In this document: in pieces, positions 16,766-23,521 of the stretch | How the letters are laid out: every line of letters starts with the position of its first letter | Position numbering within the stretch: the stretch's first letter is position 1 | Assembly: GCA_050946655.1 (NCBI GenBank) | Contig: JBMNVE010000002.1 | Location: 6,457-70,456, forward strand | Length of the DNA stretch: 64,000 bases | Direction: 5' to 3' | Source: JAXGRD01 sp050946655 | GTDB taxonomy: Bacteria; Bacillota; Clostridia; Peptostreptococcales; Anaerovoracaceae | Notes under the pieces: model-generated | What the model saw: the letters and a program-made list of their open reading frames with translations, nothing else | What the model was told of the DNA's origin: nothing | Database searches by the model: none | Position numbers and translations under genes: made by a program

Positions 16766-18331
16766 TTAGATTACAGTTCCGTCTTTAAATGTGAACTTTA
16801 GACTGCCGTCTCCCATCACCGTGGCATAGTCTAAAAGGTATGACCAGGCGGTCTCATCGAACTCCGAAAGCAACTCAGTGGTTTCCATATTCTCTATGAA
16901 CTTCTTCAGCACTTGCCGCCTGCCGTTATCGCTTGCTATCTGCTCATCCAGATCATCAAGCTGCGCTTTCGCCTTGTCGTATCGCTCCACCAGTTTGTCG
17001 TATTCCTTTTGGTAGGCTTTCTGATTCTGCGCCTTCCGGGCATTAGTGCTAACCGTGTTTTCGATAAGTTCTGCCACACCTTTCATCTCCTCGAGAAAAC
17101 TTTCACGTTTCTTTTGATGCTCTTTTGTTTTGTCGAGCATGACCATAATCAGTTTTGCATTCTCTATTACCTCATCACGGTATCCGAGTAGTTCCTCAAG
17201 GGCTACCATGAAGGCTGCTTTGACTTCTTCCTCATTCACCTTTGGCGATTTGCATTTCTCTCCGCCCTCGTATTTGTGATTGCAGCGGTAGATAACTTTC
17301 CGGTAGTCATCGTTTGAATGCCAGACTTTAGGACCGTACCAGGAACCGCATTCTCCACACTGTATCTTTGATGAGAAAATGCTCTTGCCGCTATAGGCAC
17401 GAGGGTCTTTCTTTCGTCTCAAGATTTCCTCTTGCACCAGGTCGAACACTTCCTTCGAAACGATCGCCTCGTGGCTATCTTCCACATAGTACTGTGGAAT
17501 CTCTCCCTCATTCTTCTTTTGCTTTTTCGTGAGGAAGTCTACCGTGTAACACTTCTGAAGGAGCATGTCTCCTTTGTACTTTTCGTTCTGCAGAATGCTA
17601 CGCACCACGTTGGCTCGCCAGATGGTCTTTCCACCCGGTGTCGGTAGTCCTCTTTCCGTCAACTCTCTTGCAATTGAAGTGTATGTACCGCCTTTCAAAA
17701 ACAAACTATAGATGAGCCTTACCGTCTTGGCCTGCTCTTCGTTAACTACCATCTCACCGTTCTCACCCTTCTCGTATCCGAGGAACTGGCCAAAGGCTAT
17801 GCTGCCTTTACCATCTGCAAAGCGTTTTCTGTGACCCCACTTTACATTTTCCGATATGCTCCGCGACTCCTCTTGGGCGAGGGAACTCATGATGGTTATG
17901 AGCAGTTCTCCTTTTGAGTCGAATGTCCAGATGTTCTCTTTTTCAAAATAGATCTCAATGCCCGCCTCTTTTAACTGCCGGACGGTTGTAAGACTGTCCA
18001 CCGTGTTTCTTGCAAAACGGCTGACCGACTTTGTAATGATAAGGTCAATCTTTCCGGCAAGGGCATCTTGTATCATCTGCTTGAAGCCTTTTCTGTACTT
18101 GGTGCTTGTTGCCGATATACCTTCATCCGTGTAAATGCCTGCCAGTTCCCAATCATCTCTTCCATTTATATAGGTCGTATAATAATCGACCTGTGCCTCA
18201 TAGCTTGACTGTTGCTCTTCATGGTCTGTGGATACTCTTGCGTATCCCGCTACCCTTCGGAGTGATTGTTTCTGCTTGAGGGTTCCGTGGCTTATTTTCT
18301 TCCTTGCAGGTATTACCGTTACGTTAGACAT
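16766..18331 (-). CDS. Large serine recombinase (integrase), junction-proximal
   Basis: A 521-residue site-specific recombinase. The resolvase domain has A-R-V-S-T-D with nucleophile Ser34 and S-V-S-R-F-A-R-N near residue 103; a recombinase domain follows, then a zinc ribbon (C-G-E-C-G-S ... Y-R-C-N-H ... K-C) near 325-365 and a coiled coil at about 385-460. This is the large-serine-integrase plan. It sits next to the comF junction and overlaps the other recombinase gene by 8 bp, with its ribosome site GGAGGTGAG inside that gene, so the two are translationally coupled and probably act together. Confidence 0.9.
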   Translation of the reverse strand: MSNVTVIPARKKISHGTLKQKQSLRRVAGYARVSTDHEEQQSSYEAQVDYYTTYINGRDDWELAGIYTDEGISATSTKYRKGFKQMIQDALAGKIDLIITKSVSRFARNTVDSLTTVRQLKEAGIEIYFEKENIWTFDSKGELLITIMSSLAQEESRSISENVKWGHRKRFADGKGSIAFGQFLGYEKGENGEMVVNEEQAKTVRLIYSLFLKGGTYTSIARELTERGLPTPGGKTIWRANVVRSILQNEKYKGDMLLQKCYTVDFLTKKQKKNEGEIPQYYVEDSHEAIVSKEVFDLVQEEILRRKKDPRAYSGKSIFSSKIQCGECGSWYGPKVWHSNDDYRKVIYRCNHKYEGGEKCKSPKVNEEEVKAAFMVALEELLGYRDEVIENAKLIMVMLDKTKEHQKKRESFLEEMKGVAELIENTVSTNARKAQNQKAYQKEYDKLVERYDKAKAQLDDLDEQIASDNGRRQVLKKFIENMETTELLSEFDETAWSYLLDYATVMGDGSLKFTFKDGTVI

Positions 18332-19568
18332 AGCTCACCTCCTTCCTGGTTCCGTCAGCCAATTCAAATGTGATAGAGTTTCCATCAACATAAATCTTAT
18401 TTACTCTTTCACGGAAAGCCTCACCATCGAACTCATCCCACCCGAGCACTTCGCAGGACAGCTCTATCAGCCTTTTCTCCGAAAGCCACTCTGATGTACA
18501 GCCTTTCTTTCCGTATTGCTTTCTCTTATAGCAAGTCCAGTAGTAGTTGGTGTAAGTGATGTGCGGCTTAACATTCTTCGACCGTATTCTCGAGTAATGC
18601 ACACCGCATATCCCGCACACGATTTTTCTGCTGAAGGCTCGTGGCTCGTAGTACATAGCATTTCCAACCTCACGAACTAGAGCCAATCTTTCTTGCACCG
18701 CATTAAAGGTATCCATATCGATGATGGCTTCGTGAGTGTTCTCTGAATAGTACTGTGGGAGTTCCCCATTGTTCCATCTGTTCTTCTTTGTAATAGGATC
18801 CTGCGAGAAGGTCTTCTGCAGTAGCAGGTTTCCGGTGTAGGTAATGTTCGTAAGTACACCGCTGATGGTAGTCTTCTCGAACTTCTCTGCGCGGAGTGGC
18901 TTTCTGCCCTCTTCATCTAGAGCGTCTACAATGTTCTGCAGCGAATAGCCATCACGATACATGGTAAACATCCGCCTCACTGTCTCCGCTTCCTCCGGCT
19001 CGACAATCAGTTTCTTCTCGGAGTCTTTCCACCGATAACCGAGAAAGGAACAGCACCCATTCAGCTGTCCCTTCTCAAACTGTTTCTTTATTGCCCACTT
19101 GATGTTCTGGCTCATGGTCTCTACTTCTTCCTGTGCATAGGATGCAAGGATAGTCAGCATGAGTTCTCCATCGGCTGTCAGTGAGTTGATGTGCTCCTTT
19201 TCAAATCGAACCTCAATGCCAAGGCTCTTTAAATGCCTAACCGTTTCAAGCAGGTCGACTGTATTTCTTGCAAACCTGCTGATGGACTTTGTCAGAATGA
19301 CATCAATCTTGCCCTCTTCACAGGCTGCGAGCATCTCCTGGAAACCCTTACGATACTTTATCTCCGTTCCGGATATCCCGGCATCGGTATATACCCCTGC
19401 GTACTCCCACTCTGTATTGCTCTGTATTAGATTGCTGTAGTAGCTAACCTGGGCTGATACAGAGTGCATGGTTAGGTCGGTTTCCTTTGAAACTCTAGCG
19501 TATACCGCCACTTTCTTTCTTGGTCGAAGGGACGGGATAGAGCTTTCAATCTTGCTGATTTTACGCAT
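18324..19568 (-). CDS. Second serine recombinase, shorter
   Basis: A 414-residue serine recombinase with A-R-V-S near residue 24-27 (nucleophile Ser27), S-I-S-R-F-A-R-N near 94 and a zinc ribbon (C-G-I-C-G ... Y-Y-W-T-C ... G-C) near 320-360. It lacks most of the long C-terminal coiled coil of its neighbour. The two proteins are similar in their first 250 residues, as expected of an ancient duplication. It may be a second integrase subunit or a directionality partner. AAAGGAG precedes the ATG at 19568. Confidence 0.88.
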   Translation of the reverse strand: MRKISKIESSIPSLRPRKKVAVYARVSKETDLTMHSVSAQVSYYSNLIQSNTEWEYAGVYTDAGISGTEIKYRKGFQEMLAACEEGKIDVILTKSISRFARNTVDLLETVRHLKSLGIEVRFEKEHINSLTADGELMLTILASYAQEEVETMSQNIKWAIKKQFEKGQLNGCCSFLGYRWKDSEKKLIVEPEEAETVRRMFTMYRDGYSLQNIVDALDEEGRKPLRAEKFEKTTISGVLTNITYTGNLLLQKTFSQDPITKKNRWNNGELPQYYSENTHEAIIDMDTFNAVQERLALVREVGNAMYYEPRAFSRKIVCGICGVHYSRIRSKNVKPHITYTNYYWTCYKRKQYGKKGCTSEWLSEKRLIELSCEVLGWDEFDGEAFRERVNKIYVDGNSITFELADGTRKEVSYV

Positions 19569-19588
19569 TTTTTCCTCTCCTTTCCCTA

Positions 19589-19771
19589 CTATACATCACT
19601 CTGTGTGCCTTCTAAGTCAAGTGTAATTGTGCCTATTATCGGAGAGTATTTTTCGCTGAAAACTAGGATTATTTGGCGGTATTCTTCCTCGGTAATCATG
19701 CCTTCATCGAGCATCTTCTTCGCCAGGTTCATGGTGGATATGAACAGGACTTCACTACGGATATTAACCAT
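19589..19771 (-). CDS. Small SHOCT-domain-like protein
   Basis: About 60 residues with the short C-terminal-oligomerisation motif K-K-M-L-D-E-G-M-I-T-E-E-E-Y at 18-31. Small SHOCT-like proteins regularly accompany serine recombinases in clostridial elements; the role is unknown. The ATG at 19771 overlaps the stop of the HTH/zinc-finger gene, so these are coupled. The gene ends 21 bp before the second recombinase. Confidence 0.6.
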   Translation of the reverse strand: MVNIRSEVLFISTMNLAKKMLDEGMITEEEYRQIILVFSEKYSPIIGTITLDLEGTQSDV

Positions 19772-20153
19772 CACCGAACCGATCCTTTATGTAGCAGCCG
19801 TGGCTACAGTATTTTCTCTTGGCATCACCATAGACAGAGAACTTCTTTCCACAAGTCGGGCATGTGTATTCGTAGACCGCTTTTCTCTGCACTAAATCAA
19901 GATGGCTATTCCACCAAGCTGTTCGGCATTCATCGCAGCAGAACTTCTTCGCCTTTCTTCCTGGAGTCTGAACCAGTTCCCTCCCACAGTTTAGGCATAC
20001 CGATTCCGTTTCCGTTTGCACTTCGTTTGCTTTCTGCCTTTGACAGAACGACTTAACCGTGTTGATGGAAAGCCCAACCTCTTTAGCGATGGTGCCATAC
20101 CCTTTTCCGTCCCTTCGAAGACTTGTCACTAATAATCTTTGCTCATTTGTCAT
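19764..20153 (-). CDS. HTH and zinc-ribbon DNA-binding protein
   Basis: About 129 residues. An N-terminal helix-turn-helix (G-T-I-A-K-E-V-G-L-S-I-N-T-V-K near residues 20-35) resembles sigma region 4 / resolvase HTH; two treble-clef-like cysteine sets follow (C-L-N-C-G ... F-C-C-D-E-C and C-P-T-C-G ... Y-C-S-H-G-C). It is the first gene of the integration operon and could control it. The ATG at 20153 gives better spacing from AGGAGG than the ATG at 20162, which is only one base away. The repeated RNA-like element lies directly upstream. Confidence 0.65.
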   Translation of the reverse strand: MTNEQRLLVTSLRRDGKGYGTIAKEVGLSINTVKSFCQRQKANEVQTETESVCLNCGRELVQTPGRKAKKFCCDECRTAWWNSHLDLVQRKAVYEYTCPTCGKKFSVYGDAKRKYCSHGCYIKDRFGDG

Positions 20154-20204
20154 TTTCAGCATTCCTCCTAATCTTCAAAGGACGGAAGACTAGGATTTGA
20201 GCAA
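20154..20204 (-). promoter_or_regulatory. Copy A of the TTGCTCA-N14-GTCCTTTGA element
   Basis: The bipartite motif is at 20175-20204 (read on minus). TCCTAGTCTTC pairs with the following GAAGATTAGGA over 11 bp (one G-U), with the 8-nt loop CGTCCTTT, and the 3' arm runs into the AGGAGG of the HTH/zinc-ribbon gene. It directly follows the endolysin terminator. It is likely a cis-acting RNA hairpin or promoter element shared with three other sites. Confidence 0.6.
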
Positions 20205-20213
20205 AAGAAGACA

Positions 20214-20253
20214 TAAAAAAAGAGCCTGCATACATCAACCGATGTACGCAGGC
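20214..20253 (-). terminator. Terminator after the endolysin gene
   Basis: A 13-bp stem (GCCTGCGTACATC with GATGTATGCAGGC, one wobble, GGTT loop) followed by T7 on the minus strand, 7 bp past the endolysin stop. This is the strongest terminator in the window and closes the late operon. Confidence 0.9.
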
Positions 20254-20260
20254 CATAGCT

Positions 20261-21100
20261 TTACTTCAATAATTCGTTTACTCTATTCTGCACGGCGCTA
20301 TAATCATACCCCGCAGCTTTGAGTCTCTTCTTTCTGTCATCACCGTTACCCCACTTGCCTTGAATGACCTCTCTTGCAAGAGTGTCCACAGACTTCTTCG
20401 ATGTGGTGGATGATGCAGTTACCGGATATACCTTCTTGCCGCCACTATCAAACACAGAGTAGCCCTTGTTCTTATCACAGCACTTCTTCGCATTAGCAAG
20501 ATTCTTAAATGCCCCTTTCTGCGACTTCGAATCTGCCCAGGATTTTCTAACCCTATAAAGCTGACTGCTGCTACTCGTCTGCGTTGTCGTTCCTGCCAAT
20601 CTCTTGTTCACCTCGCTTGCGATGTAAGGAAACTTGCCGCCAAGATACGGTCCAGGGCAGTTGGTATTCGCAAACCAACAATGCTTAGTAAGGTTGCCAC
20701 TTGTATCTCCAGTATAGTTCAATTTCTTGATCCCATTACGCTTACAGATATCAACACAGAGTTCGATTGTCTTTGCGAGCGCCTTATCCGACACATGCCA
20801 GTTCCCACCCGTCTGGTCGTTGGCCACTTCAATCGTGACTGCTCTCCTGTCATTAGCGTAAGAAGACGATGTCCAGGCACGCTTGCTTTCCGGAACATAG
20901 AGTCCTACACGGCCGTTTGAATCCACGCCATAGTTCGAAGATGCCTGCCTGCTGCCTTGAAAGACATTAGCACAAGTTTCCACCGACAGATTCCCTGCCA
21001 TGTGATGGATTGTGATCCTGTCAATCTTTGCTCCGTCTCTACTAGAGCAGTTAGGAGAAATCTTCGTATAGTTTATCAATTTACTGTTGCTCATTATCAT
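20261..21100 (-). CDS. Endolysin: N-acetylmuramoyl-L-alanine amidase with Cpl-7-type binding domain
   Basis: Cleaves the amide bond between MurNAc and the stem peptide for host lysis. The N-terminal amidase_2 domain has I-T-I-H-H-M-A-G and later H-C-W-F-A-N-T-N-C-P-G-P; a middle SPOR-like wall segment (Y-R-V-R-K-S-W near residue 180) and a C-terminal CW_7/Cpl-7 repeat (L-A-R-E-V-I-Q-G-K-W-G-N-G) follow. The start is put at the ATG 6 bases after AAAGGA; an ORF open to 21139 exists but lacks a ribosome site. It overlaps the holin gene by 20 bp. Confidence 0.88.
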   Translation of the reverse strand: MIMSNSKLINYTKISPNCSSRDGAKIDRITIHHMAGNLSVETCANVFQGSRQASSNYGVDSNGRVGLYVPESKRAWTSSSYANDRRAVTIEVANDQTGGNWHVSDKALAKTIELCVDICKRNGIKKLNYTGDTSGNLTKHCWFANTNCPGPYLGGKFPYIASEVNKRLAGTTTQTSSSSQLYRVRKSWADSKSQKGAFKNLANAKKCCDKNKGYSVFDSGGKKVYPVTASSTTSKKSVDTLAREVIQGKWGNGDDRKKRLKAAGYDYSAVQNRVNELLK

Positions 21101-21506
21101 CACCATTCCTTTCCTTGTCATGGAGTTGCTCCAAGACATCCTTTAACTTCTCTGGTATTGGAAGTCCTAGGTGTGCACAGTTCTCAAGGAGAGATAGCCC
21201 CTCGTTTGAGATATAAAAGAAAATGACAGCCGATCTAAGTACGCTACCAGTTCCTATCAGATGCATATCTGCGATGTTCGCAATTCCCACCAAAATAAAA
21301 ATAAGCACCTTTCTACAGATGCCCTTGAACCCTACCGCGCTGGATAGTTTCTTATCGTGTACTGCGCACATCACCCCCGATAGGTAGTCACAGACCACGA
21401 ATACCACTAATGCATAAATCAATCCGTCACACCCTCCTAAAAAATACCCGAGCCACCCGCCTATACCAGTAAAGGCGAGTTTAATCATCATCCAAAATTC
21501 CTTCAT
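21081..21506 (-). CDS. Phage holin (holin_4 / TcdE-like)
   Basis: About 141 residues starting M-K-E-F-W; hydrophobic stretches near residues 8-60 and around 75-110, with D-Y-L-S-G-V between, match the toxin-secretion/phage-lysis holin family. It permeabilises the membrane so that the endolysin reaches the wall. AAAGGAG lies 9 bases before the chosen ATG. The charged tail K-E-R-N-G-D-D overlaps the endolysin start. Confidence 0.85.
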   Translation of the reverse strand: MKEFWMMIKLAFTGIGGWLGYFLGGCDGLIYALVVFVVCDYLSGVMCAVHDKKLSSAVGFKGICRKVLIFILVGIANIADMHLIGTGSVLRSAVIFFYISNEGLSLLENCAHLGLPIPEKLKDVLEQLHDKERNGDDNEQQ

Positions 21507-21523
21507 GCTCATCTGCTCCTTTC

Positions 21524-22030
21524 CTATAAGACCATCATCAGTACTCTCATCCAAACCACGTATGTGTTGCTTTCTCCAATAACCCGGTCTATCTCCTCCC
21601 AGTCACTTGATGACATTCCGTATATTTCCGCAGGGCTCATACCTTCCGGAAGAATCACCGTAGCACCAGGTGGAACTATCGCCTTACCTTCTATGGTTTG
21701 TTCAAGCATGCTAAACTTCTCACCTACCCTACCTGCATCAGCAGCCTTTCCATATTGCGTAAAGCTGCTATCAATCACGAACTGGTTCTTCAGAGTCTGA
21801 AACTCGGACACCCTTTGGCTCTCTGCCGTGGCTCTGCTGCTTTCTGCAGAGACTCTTTTTGATTCGTTTGATGCACGAGTCTTTTCCGCACTTACCCTTG
21901 ACTGCTCCTGGGAGTTATAGGTCACCACTTCGTCATTGATGGCACTAAGCCCGTCATGGAGACTTTGCCTTACTTCTCGCCCGTATACAGACGAGAGAAT
22001 CCTTTGTAAATAAGTTGATATGCTAGCCAT
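21524..22030 (-). CDS. Tail/baseplate accessory protein with YGREVR N-terminus
   Basis: About 168 residues. The N-terminal S-V-Y-G-R-E-V-R-Q-S-L-H-D-G is shared with the next upstream tail-fibre gene (A-V-Y-G-R-E-V-R-A-A), suggesting a common attachment module. A helical E-K-T-R-A-S-N-E-S-K-R-V-S-A-E-S region follows, typical of trimeric coiled-coil tail appendages. The GGAGGTG six bases before the ATG at 22030 fixes the start. The receptor-binding role is inferred from position between tail fibre and holin. Confidence 0.6.
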   Translation of the reverse strand: MASISTYLQRILSSVYGREVRQSLHDGLSAINDEVVTYNSQEQSRVSAEKTRASNESKRVSAESSRATAESQRVSEFQTLKNQFVIDSSFTQYGKAADAGRVGEKFSMLEQTIEGKAIVPPGATVILPEGMSPAEIYGMSSSDWEEIDRVIGESNTYVVWMRVLMMVL

Positions 22031-22044
22031 AAGAATCACCTCCA

Positions 22045-23133
22045 CTAGGCTGTTCGTTTCCACACGTAAACAGATAGATACGGTGGCATATTCTTTCCAG
22101 TTGCATCCACACCGTTTGCCGCTGCTGTACCCGTCACACTATGGGTATGAGCACCTGCTGATGCCGCTGTCCCAGATACGGAGTGCGTATGAGCACCTGC
22201 GCTTGCCGTTGACCTTGTTGTAAGAGTTCTGCTCGAACTCATGGTATAAGCTGAGCTTGAGCCAGAGCCGTTACTCCAAATGTTATTCATACTGTGCGTA
22301 TGGGCTCCTGCCGATGCTGCTGTTCCAGATACCGAATGAGTATGCGCACCTGCACTTGCACCAGTTCCAGATACGCTATGAGTATGAGAAGGAAGTGATG
22401 CATTCGCAGAACCGCCCGTACTTCCGGCAACATACGAGTCACCTGCAGAAAGAAGGAATCTATCCTTTATCCTTTCCCAGATTCCTCCGAACACAGTGCC
22501 AGGGTCTACCGAGTTTACACTGATGTAAATTGACCCGACCGGATACATAAGGTTTCCAATCGCCACTGCATCAAGAACCGGAGTATCTCCTTTAGGGCCT
22601 TTGATATTTACAGATGGTGGATTTGCTTTCCCTTTATCGTTGGTCCAAGAAAGTTCGCCACCTTCAGATACGCTTGGAGTAAATGTCGCTCCATCAAAGG
22701 CACCGCTTTCTTTATCCGAGAGAAGTTCTGTCCTCAAAGCATCTGCTGCTGTAGCTGCATTCTCCGCAGTAGTTGCCGCCTCCTCTGCTCGCTCCGCAAT
22801 CTCGTGGATTTCTCCGTTTACAGACCTTGCAGAATCAATAGTTCTACTAAGGCTTGATTCCTCGGTAATAGCATCATCGAGTGTCTCTCCAAGCATTTGG
22901 TTCGTCTGCTCTGCGGAATCGATAAGGTCTTCTGCTCTTGCAATTGCACTGATGGCACGACTGCAGGTATCCACCGTTTCATCCCGTGCCTCCGTGACTT
23001 CCTTTTTGATTCCGTCATACTTATTGTTGTCATCGTTTATAACTTCCAATGACGATACGATGGCCGCCCTTACTTCTCTGCCGTAGACCGCTTTTCTAAT
23101 CTGATTTGTGTATGGAGTTATGTCCCTCGCCAT
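22045..23133 (-). CDS. Tail fibre / Gp10-like receptor-binding protein
   Basis: A 362-residue tail appendage. The N-terminus has the Y-G-R-E-V-R module; residues 35-135 are coiled coil; a collar-like Y-P-V-G-S-I-Y-I-S starts the C-terminal domain, which holds five H-T-H-S motifs spaced by S-V-S-G-T-A-A-S-A-G-A repeats and ends P-P-Y-L-S-V-Y-V-W-K-R, as in Gp10-C phage baseplate proteins. H-x-H motifs in trimeric fibres are known to bind metal ions along the axis. GAGGAGG precedes the ATG. Confidence 0.78.
   Translation of the reverse strand: MARDITPYTNQIRKAVYGREVRAAIVSSLEVINDDNNKYDGIKKEVTEARDETVDTCSRAISAIARAEDLIDSAEQTNQMLGETLDDAITEESSLSRTIDSARSVNGEIHEIAERAEEAATTAENAATAADALRTELLSDKESGAFDGATFTPSVSEGGELSWTNDKGKANPPSVNIKGPKGDTPVLDAVAIGNLMYPVGSIYISVNSVDPGTVFGGIWERIKDRFLLSAGDSYVAGSTGGSANASLPSHTHSVSGTGASAGAHTHSVSGTAASAGAHTHSMNNIWSNGSGSSSAYTMSSSRTLTTRSTASAGAHTHSVSGTAASAGAHTHSVTGTAAANGVDATGKNMPPYLSVYVWKRTA
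22115..22395 (-). repeat. HTHS-encoding repeats inside the tail-fibre gene
   Basis: DNA units of about 51 bp encoding A-S-A-G-A-H-T-H-S-V-S-G-T-A occur in two pairs separated by about 75 bp. Such repeats allow length and specificity change by recombination. Confidence 0.7.
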
Positions 23134-23338
23134 CTTCTACCTCCTCATCATCAAAAGTGATCTGCTCCGTCATCATCGCAATCCTCTGCTGCTGTTCTTC
23201 TGAAAGCACCGCATGGATAATGAGGTCAATTAAATAACCGGGGAGATCGTACTTCCCGGCTATCTGATTCACAGAGTATCTAAGTTCGTTTCTTGCTTTT
23301 TCAAGCCGCAAGATTAAAGGCATCTCATTTCTCTCCAT
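23096..23338 (-). CDS. Small phage protein of unknown function
   Basis: 80 residues, acidic C-terminus (D-D-E-E-V-E-D-G-E). Not recognised. It overlaps the tail-fibre gene by 38 bp at its end and the next small gene by 14 bp at its start, so it is translationally coupled in the tail operon. Its position between Tal and the fibre suggests a fibre assembly or baseplate accessory role, which is only inferred. Confidence 0.6.
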   Translation of the reverse strand: MERNEMPLILRLEKARNELRYSVNQIAGKYDLPGYLIDLIIHAVLSEEQQQRIAMMTEQITFDDEEVEDGEGHNSIHKSD

Positions 23339-23507
23339 CTGTTTCCTCCATCTTCTTTAAGTTCTCAAACAAAACTCTAGCCTTCTCCTCATCGGCACCA
23401 AGAATTGCCGCCAGAGCTGTTAATGCATCGCTCTTTTCTGCTGTTACTTCATCAGGCACTTCAGGGGCCTTTTCCATGCTTTTGCCTTCTTTAAATTCAT
23501 ACTTCAT
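23325..23507 (-). CDS. Small phage protein of unknown function
   Basis: 60 residues, highly charged, helical (E-K-A-R-V-L-F-E-N-L-K-K-M-E). Not recognised. It lies between the Tal gene (15 bp upstream) and the 80-residue protein, which it overlaps. Confidence 0.5.
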   Translation of the reverse strand: MKYEFKEGKSMEKAPEVPDEVTAEKSDALTALAAILGADEEKARVLFENLKKMEETDGEK

Positions 23508-23521
23508 TACGAGCTACCTCC

